From positions 2,108,001 to 2,172,000 of the forward strand of contig NZ_JBBGZW010000001.1 in NCBI RefSeq assembly GCF_037479095.1: DNA of 64,000 nt, in the 5' to 3' direction. The first letter of the stretch is position 1, and every line of letters begins with the position of its first letter. Positions 29,443 to 37,789 of this stretch are shown in pieces. The translations under genes were made by a program, and so were the position numbers. The notes under the pieces are model-generated. The model was not told where the DNA came from, ran no database searches, and worked only from the letters and a program-made list of their open reading frames with translations. Source of the DNA: Pantoea nemavictus. Its GTDB lineage: Bacteria > Pseudomonadota > Gammaproteobacteria > Enterobacterales > Enterobacteriaceae.

Positions 29443-30243
29443 TTAGCTCCAGGCGATGGCGTGTTTCATTTTTTTGTCGGTCAGGCCAAAGAAGAAGCCC
29501 ATGGTGATGCGCGTGTCGCCTTCCACGCGATCGATTTCGTGATAAAAAGCCGGGTTAAACAGATAGATATCGCCACTGCGCGGTGAGAACTCACACACCT
29601 CGCTGTGCGCGATGACGCCGCTTTGATAACCCAGTTCGCCCGGCGTTTTGAAACGTTCATCTACCGGCTGCCACTGCTTATTGAAGATGCGCAGCTCGCC
29701 ACCTGCATTGCACTCCTGCAAACACACTACGCAGCTCAGTTGATGCAAAATGTTAGTCACCGCCAATCCGCTGCCGGCGGCATCGCGCACGATGTTGTCG
29801 TTATGCAGGGGATTGGCGACCCCGTTGGCGTGGAAGCGCACAATCGAACCGGCGTAATCGCCCAGATCGGGTTCGCTGGCGGTTTGCAGACTCTCCAGGC
29901 GCAGCGCGTGCTTCACCCAGTTATAGATTTGATCGCGCAGGCAGTGCAGCGACGGCGGCAGCGCCGACTGAATATCGCGCAGTTCGGTGAAGTAGTTTTC
30001 GGGGGCGGCAGTATGCTTTGCCAGATAGGGGCCTAGCGTGGTCAACGCACCGTTTGGATAGTGCGATACGCGGACCTGTTCGCGGCACTGCTGCAAATCG
30101 CCGACCACGGCTTCCCGCACCTGTGGCGTCAGAAAGTTGCGTAAAACCAGCAGCGGCACGCGCGCCGTCACGATGTCATCCAGCCAGGTGCTTTCCACAA
30201 ACATGTCAGGATTGATAATGCGTATCTGATTGAAAATAGCCAT
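29443..30243 (-). CDS. 2-oxoglutarate/Fe(II)-dependent oxygenase
   Basis: This 266-residue enzyme has the double-stranded beta-helix signature of the 2OG-Fe(II) oxygenases: the H-x-D pair His147 and Asp149 in PLHNDNIV, the distal His235 in PAFYHEIDRV and Arg245 in TRITMGF for 2-oxoglutarate binding. GELRIFNKQW and SGDIYLFNP are typical strands around the active site. Such enzymes hydroxylate, desaturate or halogenate-like modify amino-acid substrates; the aspartate rules out a halogenase. The ATG at 30243 is five bases after the upstream stop and eight after GGGGAG. The substrate is probably an amino acid or peptide made by this operon, which is inferred. Confidence 0.82.
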   Translation of the reverse strand: MAIFNQIRIINPDMFVESTWLDDIVTARVPLLVLRNFLTPQVREAVVGDLQQCREQVRVSHYPNGALTTLGPYLAKHTAAPENYFTELRDIQSALPPSLHCLRDQIYNWVKHALRLESLQTASEPDLGDYAGSIVRFHANGVANPLHNDNIVRDAAGSGLAVTNILHQLSCVVCLQECNAGGELRIFNKQWQPVDERFKTPGELGYQSGVIAHSEVCEFSPRSGDIYLFNPAFYHEIDRVEGDTRITMGFFFGLTDKKMKHAIAWS

Positions 30244-30248
30244 GTTGA

Positions 30249-30956
30249 TCACTCCCCTAAAGGAAATTCATGAAGTTCATGGTTGCTCATGCGACGCCAT
30301 TCAGACGCCGTGCCTAGTGTTGAAATGGGTTCAGAAGAGATAAACGTCGTGTTGTCATTCTGGAAACGGTGCAGCGTGAAATAGTTGGGATAGGGCGTAT
30401 CGTCGGGATGCCATTGCCATGCCCAGGCTTTATCGCGGGTGACAAAAATCGCGTTGGCAGAGCTGCCGCCCGGTGCCACCTGCGCCATCTTATTGCGCAG
30501 ATAATCGCGGGTAAAATCCGCGGGCGTGGCGCGATCAACCATGTATTCGAGGTATTCGGCAGAATCAAAGTGCGACTCCGCCATGCCCAGCTGCTGGTAG
30601 ACGGTGGGCAAAAACCCGTTATGCATCATGTACCACTGGGTTGCGCCGCTGGTGCGCCACAGCGGGTGGGAAAATTCGATACCGTGATTTTTGCTCAGCG
30701 TAGCGTGGCGCACATGCACCGCCAGAAAGCGGCCACGCAGGCGATCAATATCGATGGTCGGCAGCGCATCGGCGAAGGTGCCGGTGCCGTGCAGCGTGCG
30801 AATGTGTCCTTGCTCCAGCCACAAACAGCCCCAGCCGTTAGGATGCTGTTTGATCGGCCCTTCATGGGTGGCGGTTTCTCCACAGCTCATGGCGCGGGCT
30901 GCATCCAGCACTGCGGCGGCGTCAAATTGGCCGTGCGCCACAATCATTCTGCACAT
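30249..30956 (-). CDS. Class II glutamine amidotransferase domain protein
   Basis: This 235-residue Ntn-hydrolase starts MCRMIVAHG, so Cys2 becomes the N-terminal nucleophile. It keeps HVRHAT (81-86), MHNGF (111-115, oxyanion Asn-Gly) and FISSEP near the end, like EgtC and YafJ. Such proteins either release ammonia from glutamine for a partner synthetase or remove a gamma-glutamyl group from an intermediate. Here both partners are possible: a PP-loop ATPase (amidation) or an ATP-grasp ligase (glutamylation). It starts after AGGAGG and overlaps the ATP-grasp gene by 13 bases, implying coupled translation. Confidence 0.83.
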   Translation of the reverse strand: MCRMIVAHGQFDAAAVLDAARAMSCGETATHEGPIKQHPNGWGCLWLEQGHIRTLHGTGTFADALPTIDIDRLRGRFLAVHVRHATLSKNHGIEFSHPLWRTSGATQWYMMHNGFLPTVYQQLGMAESHFDSAEYLEYMVDRATPADFTRDYLRNKMAQVAPGGSSANAIFVTRDKAWAWQWHPDDTPYPNYFTLHRFQNDNTTFISSEPISTLGTASEWRRMSNHELHEFPLGE

Positions 30957-32221
30957 AGTAAATCCCTCCTGGTGGTGAGCGATGAGACCTCAAGAATCTG
31001 ATGGAACACCGCCAGAATCTCATCGCGGTTCGCGGCCGCAAGGCGTAAGGTCGCCAGAATTCCGGCGTGACGGGTTAAATCTGCATAGAGAGAAGAGCGC
31101 GGTGAAACGGCCAGCGTCGGCAAATTGAGCGGCGGCAACAGCTGACCGCGCTGATGCTGCGCGATCCAGCGTTCTGCCGCGTCATACTGCAGGCGCTGGC
31201 GCAGGCGTACCCGGCCCACCGCGAGCGGCTGCGGCGGGAAATGCAGCGGCGGCATGCCGTGACCGGCTTCGATGTGAAACGCCACTTCAGCCCAGTTGAT
31301 GCCGGTCACTTCCTGCACCAGATTCACCACGCCCATGCCCGAAAGACGGAAGCCCATTTCGAGAAAGTGCGGTTCGCCATTCACTACAATAAAGTCGATG
31401 TGAAATGCGCCCTGACGATAGCCAAAGGTTTCGCAGCAGAAACTCATCAGGCTGGAGAAGCTGGCAGGCAGCTGCTGCGCCGCGACCGCCACATGGCCGG
31501 ACTCGTAAAAACTGACGCAGCCGTCGGCATCGGTGTGATGTTCGATCACCTTTTGGCAGCAGGTCAGCGCCAGCGCATGGCCGTCCGCCACCACGCCTTG
31601 CAGCGAATACTCATCGCCGGCCAGCCAACTCTCGACGATAAAGCCGCTGAAGCCGCGCCCGCCGTAGTTCATGGTATCGACCAGCTTGCCAATCACCGCA
31701 TCCAGCTGGCGGGCTTCTTTGACCAGCCAGATACCCAGACCGCCGCCGCCGTCAACCGGCTTGATCACGCAGGGATAAAGCAAGGCATCACGCGCGTCGC
31801 GGATGCTGAGCGGCGAAGCGAAGAAACGAAACTCCGGCTGTGGGAAGCGTTGCCAGGCTTTGCGCAACGCCATGCGCTGTGCGTACTTATCCGGTGGAAT
31901 AAAACTCGCCCCGGCATCGGGTCCCGCCAGCAGCTCGCGCACGCGACCGGCGCTGGCGTTGTAAGCTTCAAAACCCGCCAGCACCACATGAGGATGTTCC
32001 ATCAGCCCGGCATGCAAACAGGCTTGCAGCACATCCCACGGATTTTCCGGGCGATCGAGCCGCACAATCAGATCGAACGGCAACGCAATGCTTAGCGATT
32101 GGTAATCGACGAAATCGCCCATTTCCGCCAGCACGGTAAAATAGCCGTCGCGTTTGGCCACCGCACAGTACGGATTTTGTCCGTCGCGGGTGGCGCCGAT
32201 CTGCAGGAAAATCTTTCTCAT
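30944..32221 (-). CDS. ATP-grasp ligase
   Basis: This 425-residue protein has an ATP-grasp core: PCVIKPVDGGGGLGIWLV (Lys154 and the glycine-rich loop), FIVESWLAGDEYSLQGV (about 194-210) and the metal-binding end AFHIDFIVVNGEPHFLEMG. These enzymes join a carboxylate to an amine using ATP, for example amino-acid ligases. The usual final metal motif E-x-N-x-R reads Glu288-Met-Gly-Phe-Arg292, so glycine stands where Asn is expected, an unusual but plausible variant. The N-terminal 110 residues form a pre-ATP-grasp domain beginning KIFLQIGATRDG. It follows the PP-loop gene by 17 bases. The substrates are unknown. Confidence 0.82.
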   Translation of the reverse strand: MRKIFLQIGATRDGQNPYCAVAKRDGYFTVLAEMGDFVDYQSLSIALPFDLIVRLDRPENPWDVLQACLHAGLMEHPHVVLAGFEAYNASAGRVRELLAGPDAGASFIPPDKYAQRMALRKAWQRFPQPEFRFFASPLSIRDARDALLYPCVIKPVDGGGGLGIWLVKEARQLDAVIGKLVDTMNYGGRGFSGFIVESWLAGDEYSLQGVVADGHALALTCCQKVIEHHTDADGCVSFYESGHVAVAAQQLPASFSSLMSFCCETFGYRQGAFHIDFIVVNGEPHFLEMGFRLSGMGVVNLVQEVTGINWAEVAFHIEAGHGMPPLHFPPQPLAVGRVRLRQRLQYDAAERWIAQHQRGQLLPPLNLPTLAVSPRSSLYADLTRHAGILATLRLAAANRDEILAVFHQILEVSSLTTRRDLLCAE

Positions 32222-32238
32222 CGCGTTGCCTTACCGGG

Positions 32239-33705
32239 TTAACGCCCGGAGATCACTTCAGTGACGACGTCGTGCATCACGCCGTTATTCACCTGAATCA
32301 CTGCTTTGTGCGGATCAAAACGCAGCACGCGTGAGAGCGCATCGCCGCGCCGATCGTCCAGCAGTGAACTCACCTGTGCGCTGCGCCAGCAGTGGCGCAT
32401 CTGCGCGACGGTCAAACCAGAAAGTTGCTCAAGCTGCTGTGCCAGTAACCGATCGTCGCTTTCACCGCGCAACAGCGCGCGCACCGCAGCTTCATCCGGC
32501 GCATCGACCAACTGCTGCAGCCAGTTTTTCAGCTGCTGTCCTTCGGCGATAAACGGCGAATAGATCATGCAAATCAGCTGGGTTTCATTCAGACCAAATG
32601 CCTGCTCGGCGAACTGCGCCGCGCGCTGGCGGGCGCGCTTAATCGCCTCATCGTCCTGATAACGTGCCGCCATCTCATCGATCAGCTGCGGTGGGAAATC
32701 CTTTTTCACCATCAGCCCAAGCGCAAAGCGCACATATTCGCGAATGCCTTCGGCATAGTTACGCTGCAGCAGCGTCTCCGCGCGCAGACCGCGAATATGT
32801 GCCATTAACGTTGGGTTACCGCAGTCCGATTCGGAAAAGCTGAACATCAGCTCATCAAAGCGGAAATGCATAAATTCAGTCAGCAGCGCCCAGTGCGCAC
32901 CGGCTTCATAGGCGGTGTCCTGATAGATGTTGAAGAACAGTGGATCGCGTGCCAGTTGCCAGGTAATGCGGTGCGCGGGCGTCACCTGATCGGCGCCGTA
33001 AATATCGGCGAAGTAGCGCTCGGCCACGCCATCCAGCGTCTGCAAAAAGCCGCTAAAGCCGCGCGATTTATCCGCCACCGGCGCGGAAAATAGACGCGAA
33101 AGATGCCGCGCCCAGGCGAGATAAGCGGTTTGTTCCTGCGGCGAATCGCCGGTGATGATCACATCAACGCCGCCGTCGTAATGCGCCGCCAGGCCAAACG
33201 AGTTCACCATGCTGAGGTTACAGGCATTACAAAAGGTGGAGCGGGCATCGGCGCGGAAGCGGTGGCCATTCATCAGCACATCGTTGCGATTCTGCTGGCG
33301 CACGCTGGCCGGCATGGGTAGATGGCGATCGAAGTGGCGGATTTGCAGGCCATCGGTCACCAGACATTCGGTGAAATCATCTTCAAAGATATGCAACGCG
33401 CGATACACGCGATCGATATTCTCCATCACGCTGTCGTTCATCGCCGCATGGCGGTTAGTGCTGATGCGCAGTTGAAAGGTGCTGCCGTGCTGTTGCCAGA
33501 TCAGTCCCTGAATGTAACGGACATATGCCACCATGTAGCTGCTGTCTTTGCCGCCGCCGTAGGCCAGCAACACGCGGTTATTTTCCGGCTGTGCGGCATC
33601 GGGGAGGGCGGCAAGTAAACGGCGTGCGCAGTGCTGAGCTGAATCGATAATCGTGGGGGTGAGATATCCTTCAATGTCTCTCATCATGGTGGACAGGTTA
33701 TTCAT
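32239..33705 (-). CDS. PP-loop (N-type) ATP pyrophosphatase with CxxC
   Basis: This 488-residue protein is the first gene of the operon. The PP-loop AYGGGKDSSYM (residues 48-58) binds ATP and adenylates a substrate. CNAC (Cys159 and Cys162) and IITGDSPQEQ follow, a layout seen in sugar amidotransferases and tRNA thiolases. The C-terminal half is alpha-helical and not recognised. Enzymes of this fold either amidate (asparagine synthetase, NAD synthetase) or thiolate using a cysteine pair. A class II amidotransferase two genes downstream could supply ammonia, making a split asparagine-synthetase-like pair. I do not recognise a characterised ortholog. Confidence 0.78.
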   Translation of the reverse strand: MNNLSTMMRDIEGYLTPTIIDSAQHCARRLLAALPDAAQPENNRVLLAYGGGKDSSYMVAYVRYIQGLIWQQHGSTFQLRISTNRHAAMNDSVMENIDRVYRALHIFEDDFTECLVTDGLQIRHFDRHLPMPASVRQQNRNDVLMNGHRFRADARSTFCNACNLSMVNSFGLAAHYDGGVDVIITGDSPQEQTAYLAWARHLSRLFSAPVADKSRGFSGFLQTLDGVAERYFADIYGADQVTPAHRITWQLARDPLFFNIYQDTAYEAGAHWALLTEFMHFRFDELMFSFSESDCGNPTLMAHIRGLRAETLLQRNYAEGIREYVRFALGLMVKKDFPPQLIDEMAARYQDDEAIKRARQRAAQFAEQAFGLNETQLICMIYSPFIAEGQQLKNWLQQLVDAPDEAAVRALLRGESDDRLLAQQLEQLSGLTVAQMRHCWRSAQVSSLLDDRRGDALSRVLRFDPHKAVIQVNNGVMHDVVTEVISGR

Positions 33706-33918
33706 TTTTCACTTCATCCTTTGGCTAATAAAATCGCTATTGCCGTGCTGACGGTAACAGTCGGGAAATGGGCCACGAAGGTGCTACGGAATGAATTTTT
33801 CACTGGGAAGCGCAACGGCAACGCCTGCGCTGAGCTAACAATTAACTGATGCAGCCTAAAGTACTTTGAATGTAATCTGGTGAAAACGCACAGATCAGCA
33901 CGAAATAGGGTGGAACAG

Positions 33919-35352
33919 ATGGCGGGTGAAACGGAACAGGGCAGTCGTTACCGTCAAATCGCAGAGCAGATAAAACAAGCCATTCACAGCGGTTCGCTGC
34001 CGCCCGACAGTCGTCTACCTTCGGTGCGCACGCTGGCGACGCAGTACAGCGTCAGCATGACCACCGCGCTCAAAACATTACGCACGCTTGAGGATGAGCA
34101 CTACGCGGTGGCGCGTCCCAAGTCCGGCTTTTTTGTCGCGCCGCGTAAGGCGGATAACGTTTTTCCCGTGGCGATCGCTGAGCAAGCGCGCGAAGTCGCG
34201 CCGCTCGACGAGCAAACTGAGCTGCATCTGGCGATGCTTGGTTCGGATTGCCGCGTCAGGCTCGATCTGGCCAACGGTGATATTTCGCTTTATCCGGTGA
34301 AGAAGATCGGCTTGCTGATGCGCCAGATGGGCTATAGCAAACCGGCGCTGCTGGGCAACACCGTTAAAGGCACCGGCTATATGCCGCTGAAAACGGAAAT
34401 TGCCCGCCGGGCGGTGGATTATGGCTGCAATATCAATGCCGATGACATCCTGATCACCAACGGCTGCATTGAGGCGATTTCGCTGGCGCTGCGTGCGACC
34501 ACGCGGCCCGGCGACATCGTGGCGGTGGAATCACCCTGCTATTTTGTGCTGCTGCAGATGCTGCATAACCTCAATCTGCGGGTGATTGAAGTGGAGGCGG
34601 GCCCGGCGGGCTACGTCAACGTGGAGAAGCTGACGGCGCTGTTTCAGCGCAAAGCAGTGCAGGCCTATCTGACCATCAACAACATTAACAACCCGCTTGG
34701 CAAAAGCATTCCCAACGAACAAAAAGCCTATATCGCGCGCCAGGCCGATGAGAATGATGTGGTGATCATCGAGGATGATATCTTCGGCGATACCGCGTTT
34801 GGCGAGCGCCGCCCGTTCCCGATGCGCGCCTTTAGCCCCAATGCCATTTTGTGCAGCGGCTTCTCAAAAACGGTCGCGCCCGGCATACGTATCGGCTGGG
34901 TGCACAGCAGCAACTACATGCGCAAAATCGCCTCGCTGAAATACACCACCAGCATGGGGACGTCCGTGCTATCGCAGGCGGCGATAGCCGAACTGCTGCG
35001 CAGCGGCGGCTACGACGCCCATTTGCGCAAGCTGCGGCGCGAGCTGAAGAATCAAATCCAGCATATGCGCCAGGCGGTGCTGCGCTACTTCCCGCCGGGC
35101 ACGCGCGTGTCCGATCCCGAAGGGGGATATGTGTTATGGGTGGAAATGCCATTGGGCGCGTTGAATGTGCGCGCGCTGTTTCTCAAAGCGCGCAACGCCG
35201 GCATCGGTATCGCGCCGGGACACATCTTCGCCACCGATCACCGTTACGATCACTGTTTCCGACTGAATGCCGGTTTTGGCTGGAATGCTGAAGTGGATCA
35301 GGCGATTCAGCAGCTGGCGCAGTGGTGCCAGCTGTCGTTGCCAGCGACGTGA
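33919..35352 (+). CDS. MocR-type regulator (GntR helix-turn-helix plus aminotransferase fold)
   Basis: This protein (about 477 residues from the ATG at 33919, preceded by AGGGTGG; a GTG at 33880 is the upstream alternative) fuses two domains. The N-terminal winged helix is of GntR type: YRQIAEQIKQAI, LPPDSRLPSVRTLATQYSVS and TALKTLRTLEDEHY. The rest is a fold-type I aminotransferase with NNINNPLGKSIP, IEDDIFGD and the PLP lysine in CSGFSKTVAPGIRIGW. MocR proteins sense an amino-acid-related ligand through PLP and usually control a divergent gene. Its target is most likely the six-gene operon starting 213 bases away. Confidence 0.85.
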   Translation: MAGETEQGSRYRQIAEQIKQAIHSGSLPPDSRLPSVRTLATQYSVSMTTALKTLRTLEDEHYAVARPKSGFFVAPRKADNVFPVAIAEQAREVAPLDEQTELHLAMLGSDCRVRLDLANGDISLYPVKKIGLLMRQMGYSKPALLGNTVKGTGYMPLKTEIARRAVDYGCNINADDILITNGCIEAISLALRATTRPGDIVAVESPCYFVLLQMLHNLNLRVIEVEAGPAGYVNVEKLTALFQRKAVQAYLTINNINNPLGKSIPNEQKAYIARQADENDVVIIEDDIFGDTAFGERRPFPMRAFSPNAILCSGFSKTVAPGIRIGWVHSSNYMRKIASLKYTTSMGTSVLSQAAIAELLRSGGYDAHLRKLRRELKNQIQHMRQAVLRYFPPGTRVSDPEGGYVLWVEMPLGALNVRALFLKARNAGIGIAPGHIFATDHRYDHCFRLNAGFGWNAEVDQAIQQLAQWCQLSLPAT

Positions 35353-35358
35353 TGCAGC

Positions 35359-35414
35359 GGTCGCCATAAATGGCGCCCCTACTAAACAACCGTAGGGGTG
35401 CCATTCATGGCACC
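35359..35414. repeat. Inverted pair of GTAG-headed REPs (BIME)
   Basis: A minus-strand unit (35382-35359, GTAGGGG then CGCCATTTATGGCGACC) faces a plus-strand unit (35392-35414, GTAGGGG then TGCCATTCATGGCACC). They lie between the convergent MocR and avtA genes. The layout matches the pair after dgoT. Confidence 0.8.
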
Positions 35415-35418
35415 CTGG

Positions 35419-36666
35419 TTAATTCGTAAACGCGCCTTCCAGTTCTTCTGCCAATATCTGTACCGCGCGCTCAATCTTCTCTGCATCCGGCACGTAGTTC
35501 ATGCGCATGCATTGATGGGTGTGCGGCCATTCATGTTCCAGGCCGGGGAAGAAGAAGTGGCCCGGCACCATTAACACGCCGCGCGCTTTCAGGCGTTGAT
35601 AAAGCGTTTCGGTGCTGATCGGCAGATCGCGGAACCACAGCCAGAGGAAAATCGCCCCTTCGGGTTTGTGAATCAGGCAGCGATCTTCCGGTAAATAGCG
35701 GCGAAGAATCGCAATCGTCTCGCTGACTTTAGCCTGATAAAACGGCTTAATCACCTCTTCTGACAGACGCAATAAATCGCCGCGCCCGATCATCTCATTG
35801 GCCATCGCTGGGCCAATGCTGCCTGGCGCAAGGCTGATGATGCCATTCATGTTGCCAATAGCCGTAATTGTGCTCTCATCGGCGACGATAATGCCGCAAC
35901 GTGCGCCAGGCAAACCGAGTTTCGACAGGCTCATACACAGAATGGTATTCGGGTTCCACAGCGGTCGCGCTTCGCTAAAGATAATGCCCGGGAAAGGGAC
36001 ACCGTAAGCGTTATCGATCAGCAGAGGTACGCCGTGCTGCTGTGCCAGCGCATCGAGCTGCAGCAGTTCGTCATCGGTGATCACGTTACCGGTCGGGTTG
36101 GTGGGGCGCGACACGCAGATCAGGCCGATATCATCATTCAGCGGCAGATGATCGAAATCGACGTGATATTTGAACTGGCCTTCAGGCAACAGCTCAATGT
36201 TGGGCTTCGCGGAGACAAACAGATCTTCTTCCAGTCCGGCATCCGCGTAGCCAAGATATTCCGGCGCCAGCGGGAACAGCACGCGCTTTTTGCTGCCATC
36301 GGCGCGACGTCCAGCAAACAGGTTGAACAGATAGAAAAACGCGCTCTGGCTGCCGTTGGTCAGCGCGATGTTTTGTGCGGTTAATGGCCAGCCAAGTTCC
36401 TCACGCAGCATCTTTGCCAGTGCATCCAGCAGCAGCGCCTTGCCGCGCGGACCGTCGTAATTGCACAGCGCTTCGCTGAGTTTTCCATCCTGATGCATCT
36501 GCAGCAGCAGCTGGTGGAAATAGTCGTTCATTGCCGGGATTTGCGCCGGATTGCCGCCACCCAGCATGATGGTGCCAGGCGTGCGCAGGCCTTCACCCAT
36601 GTCTTCCATCAGACGTGAGATGCCGGAATTTTGAGTAAATTTGTCGCCGAACTGAGAAAAGGACAT
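35419..36666 (-). CDS. avtA: Valine-pyruvate aminotransferase AvtA
   Basis: AvtA (415 residues) is a PLP enzyme that makes alanine from pyruvate with valine as donor. It begins MSFSQFGDKFTQNSGISRLM and shares IMLGGGNPAQIP, ALTNGSQSAFFYLFNLFAGR, VSRPTNPTGNVITD and IDNAYGVPFPGIIFSEA with E. coli. The PLP lysine lies in CMSLSKLGLPGARCG. It stands alone, convergent with the MocR gene. It may be a core gene next to the accessory operon, with no evidence that it serves it. Confidence 0.95.
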   Translation of the reverse strand: MSFSQFGDKFTQNSGISRLMEDMGEGLRTPGTIMLGGGNPAQIPAMNDYFHQLLLQMHQDGKLSEALCNYDGPRGKALLLDALAKMLREELGWPLTAQNIALTNGSQSAFFYLFNLFAGRRADGSKKRVLFPLAPEYLGYADAGLEEDLFVSAKPNIELLPEGQFKYHVDFDHLPLNDDIGLICVSRPTNPTGNVITDDELLQLDALAQQHGVPLLIDNAYGVPFPGIIFSEARPLWNPNTILCMSLSKLGLPGARCGIIVADESTITAIGNMNGIISLAPGSIGPAMANEMIGRGDLLRLSEEVIKPFYQAKVSETIAILRRYLPEDRCLIHKPEGAIFLWLWFRDLPISTETLYQRLKARGVLMVPGHFFFPGLEHEWPHTHQCMRMNYVPDAEKIERAVQILAEELEGAFTN

Positions 36667-36748
36667 AGGAAGTTAAAACGTTGTGAAATCGAATGGGGAA
36701 CCACCATAGCGCCCGCCGCTGGCAGGCGCAATGGCTAAAACAGCAAGC

Positions 36749-37723
36749 TTAACCCTGGATTTGCGGGTTGACGCAGTTTTTCTCGACGTTGCCGTTCAGC
36801 GCCGCGATCAGGTTATCCACCGCGTCGCGCGCCATGCCATAACGGGTTTCATGCGTGGCAGAACCGATATGCGGCAGAGCCACCACGTTTGGCAGCGTCA
36901 AAATCTCGGCATCGGCGGGAACCGGCTCAACTTCGAACACATCAAGCCCTGCGACGTGGATGGTGCCGTCTTTCAGTGCGGCCGTCAGCGCCTGCTCATC
37001 AACAACCGGACCGCGGCCCGCGTTAATCAGAATCGCGCTTGGCTTCATCAGCTTGAGCTGCGCTGCGCCAATCATATGGTGCGTCTGTTCGGTCAGCGGC
37101 AGACTGATGCAGACAAAATCACTCTCTTTCAGCAGGGTTTCGAGATCGCAGGCGCGCGCGCCGAAGCGGGTTTCCGCCTCTTCATGCTGACGACGTGCAT
37201 TGTAGAGAATGTTCATGCCGAAGCCGAAATGCGCACGTTGCGCCAGCGCCAGACCGATGCGGCCCATGCCGAGAATACCGAGAGTTTTGTGGTGCACATC
37301 AATGCCGAAATGATCCGGGCCGATACTCGCTTGCCACTCGCCGGCTTTTACCCACTTATCCAGCTCGGTTACGCGCCGCGCGGTACTCAGCACCAGCGCC
37401 ATCATGGTGTCGGCAACGGTTTCGGTCAGCACGGTTGGCGTATGCATCAGCAACACCTTACGTTGATTCAGTGCCTCGACATCGAAGTTATCGTAACCCA
37501 CCGAAACGGTGGAGCAGGCGCGCAGCGCGGGCATTTTTGCCAGCAGATCGCCATTCACTTTGCCGCCTGAGCCAAGCAAACCTTGCGCCTGTTCGAATTG
37601 GGCCTTGTGCTGCTGGATAGTTTCCGCAGAAATATCATTGACTTCAGTGACGGTGAAATGGGCATCCAGCTTGGTGCGCAGGTCATCTGGCAGGCTCTTA
37701 TACAGAATCACAGCAGGTTTCAT
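36749..37723 (-). CDS. ghrB: 2-ketoaldonate / glyoxylate-hydroxypyruvate reductase (GhrB, KguD role)
   Basis: This 324-residue NAD(P)H-dependent D-2-hydroxyacid dehydrogenase closely resembles E. coli GhrB (YiaE, also called TkrA). It has the Rossmann motif [17 protein letters not shown], the substrate arginine and glutamate in [10 protein letters not shown] and DVFEVEPVP, and catalytic His in [15 protein letters not shown]. As the last gene of kguE-kguK-kguT, it occupies the kguD position and is expected to reduce 2-keto-6-phosphogluconate to 6-phosphogluconate. It may also reduce free 2-ketogluconate, glyoxylate and hydroxypyruvate. A GC-rich hairpin (37750-37767) without T run separates it from kguT. 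Confidence 0.9.
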   Translation of the reverse strand: MKPAVILYKSLPDDLRTKLDAHFTVTEVNDISAETIQQHKAQFEQAQGLLGSGGKVNGDLLAKMPALRACSTVSVGYDNFDVEALNQRKVLLMHTPTVLTETVADTMMALVLSTARRVTELDKWVKAGEWQASIGPDHFGIDVHHKTLGILGMGRIGLALAQRAHFGFGMNILYNARRQHEEAETRFGARACDLETLLKESDFVCISLPLTEQTHHMIGAAQLKLMKPSAILINAGRGPVVDEQALTAALKDGTIHVAGLDVFEVEPVPADAEILTLPNVVALPHIGSATHETRYGMARDAVDNLIAALNGNVEKNCVNPQIQG

Positions 37724-37789
37724 CTTTTGCTCCCTGTAGAACGAGTTGTGGGCGACCGCAGTCGCCCCGAAAATTCATCTTTTACGCTT

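Noticed and set aside
31154..32095. 313-codon plus-strand frame opposite the ATP-grasp gene
   Set aside because: It is the mirror of a GC-rich coding region; the minus-strand protein has clear ATP-grasp motifs.
35419..36666. avtA as part of the six-gene biosynthetic system
   Set aside because: It is convergent, separated by a REP pair, and a full match to the housekeeping enzyme.
36731..37570. 279-codon plus-strand frame opposite ghrB
   Set aside because: Shadow of a well-matched dehydrogenase gene on the other strand.
37750..37767. Hairpin between kguT and ghrB as a terminator
   Set aside because: No T run follows on the minus strand, so it is left as an unexplained hairpin.
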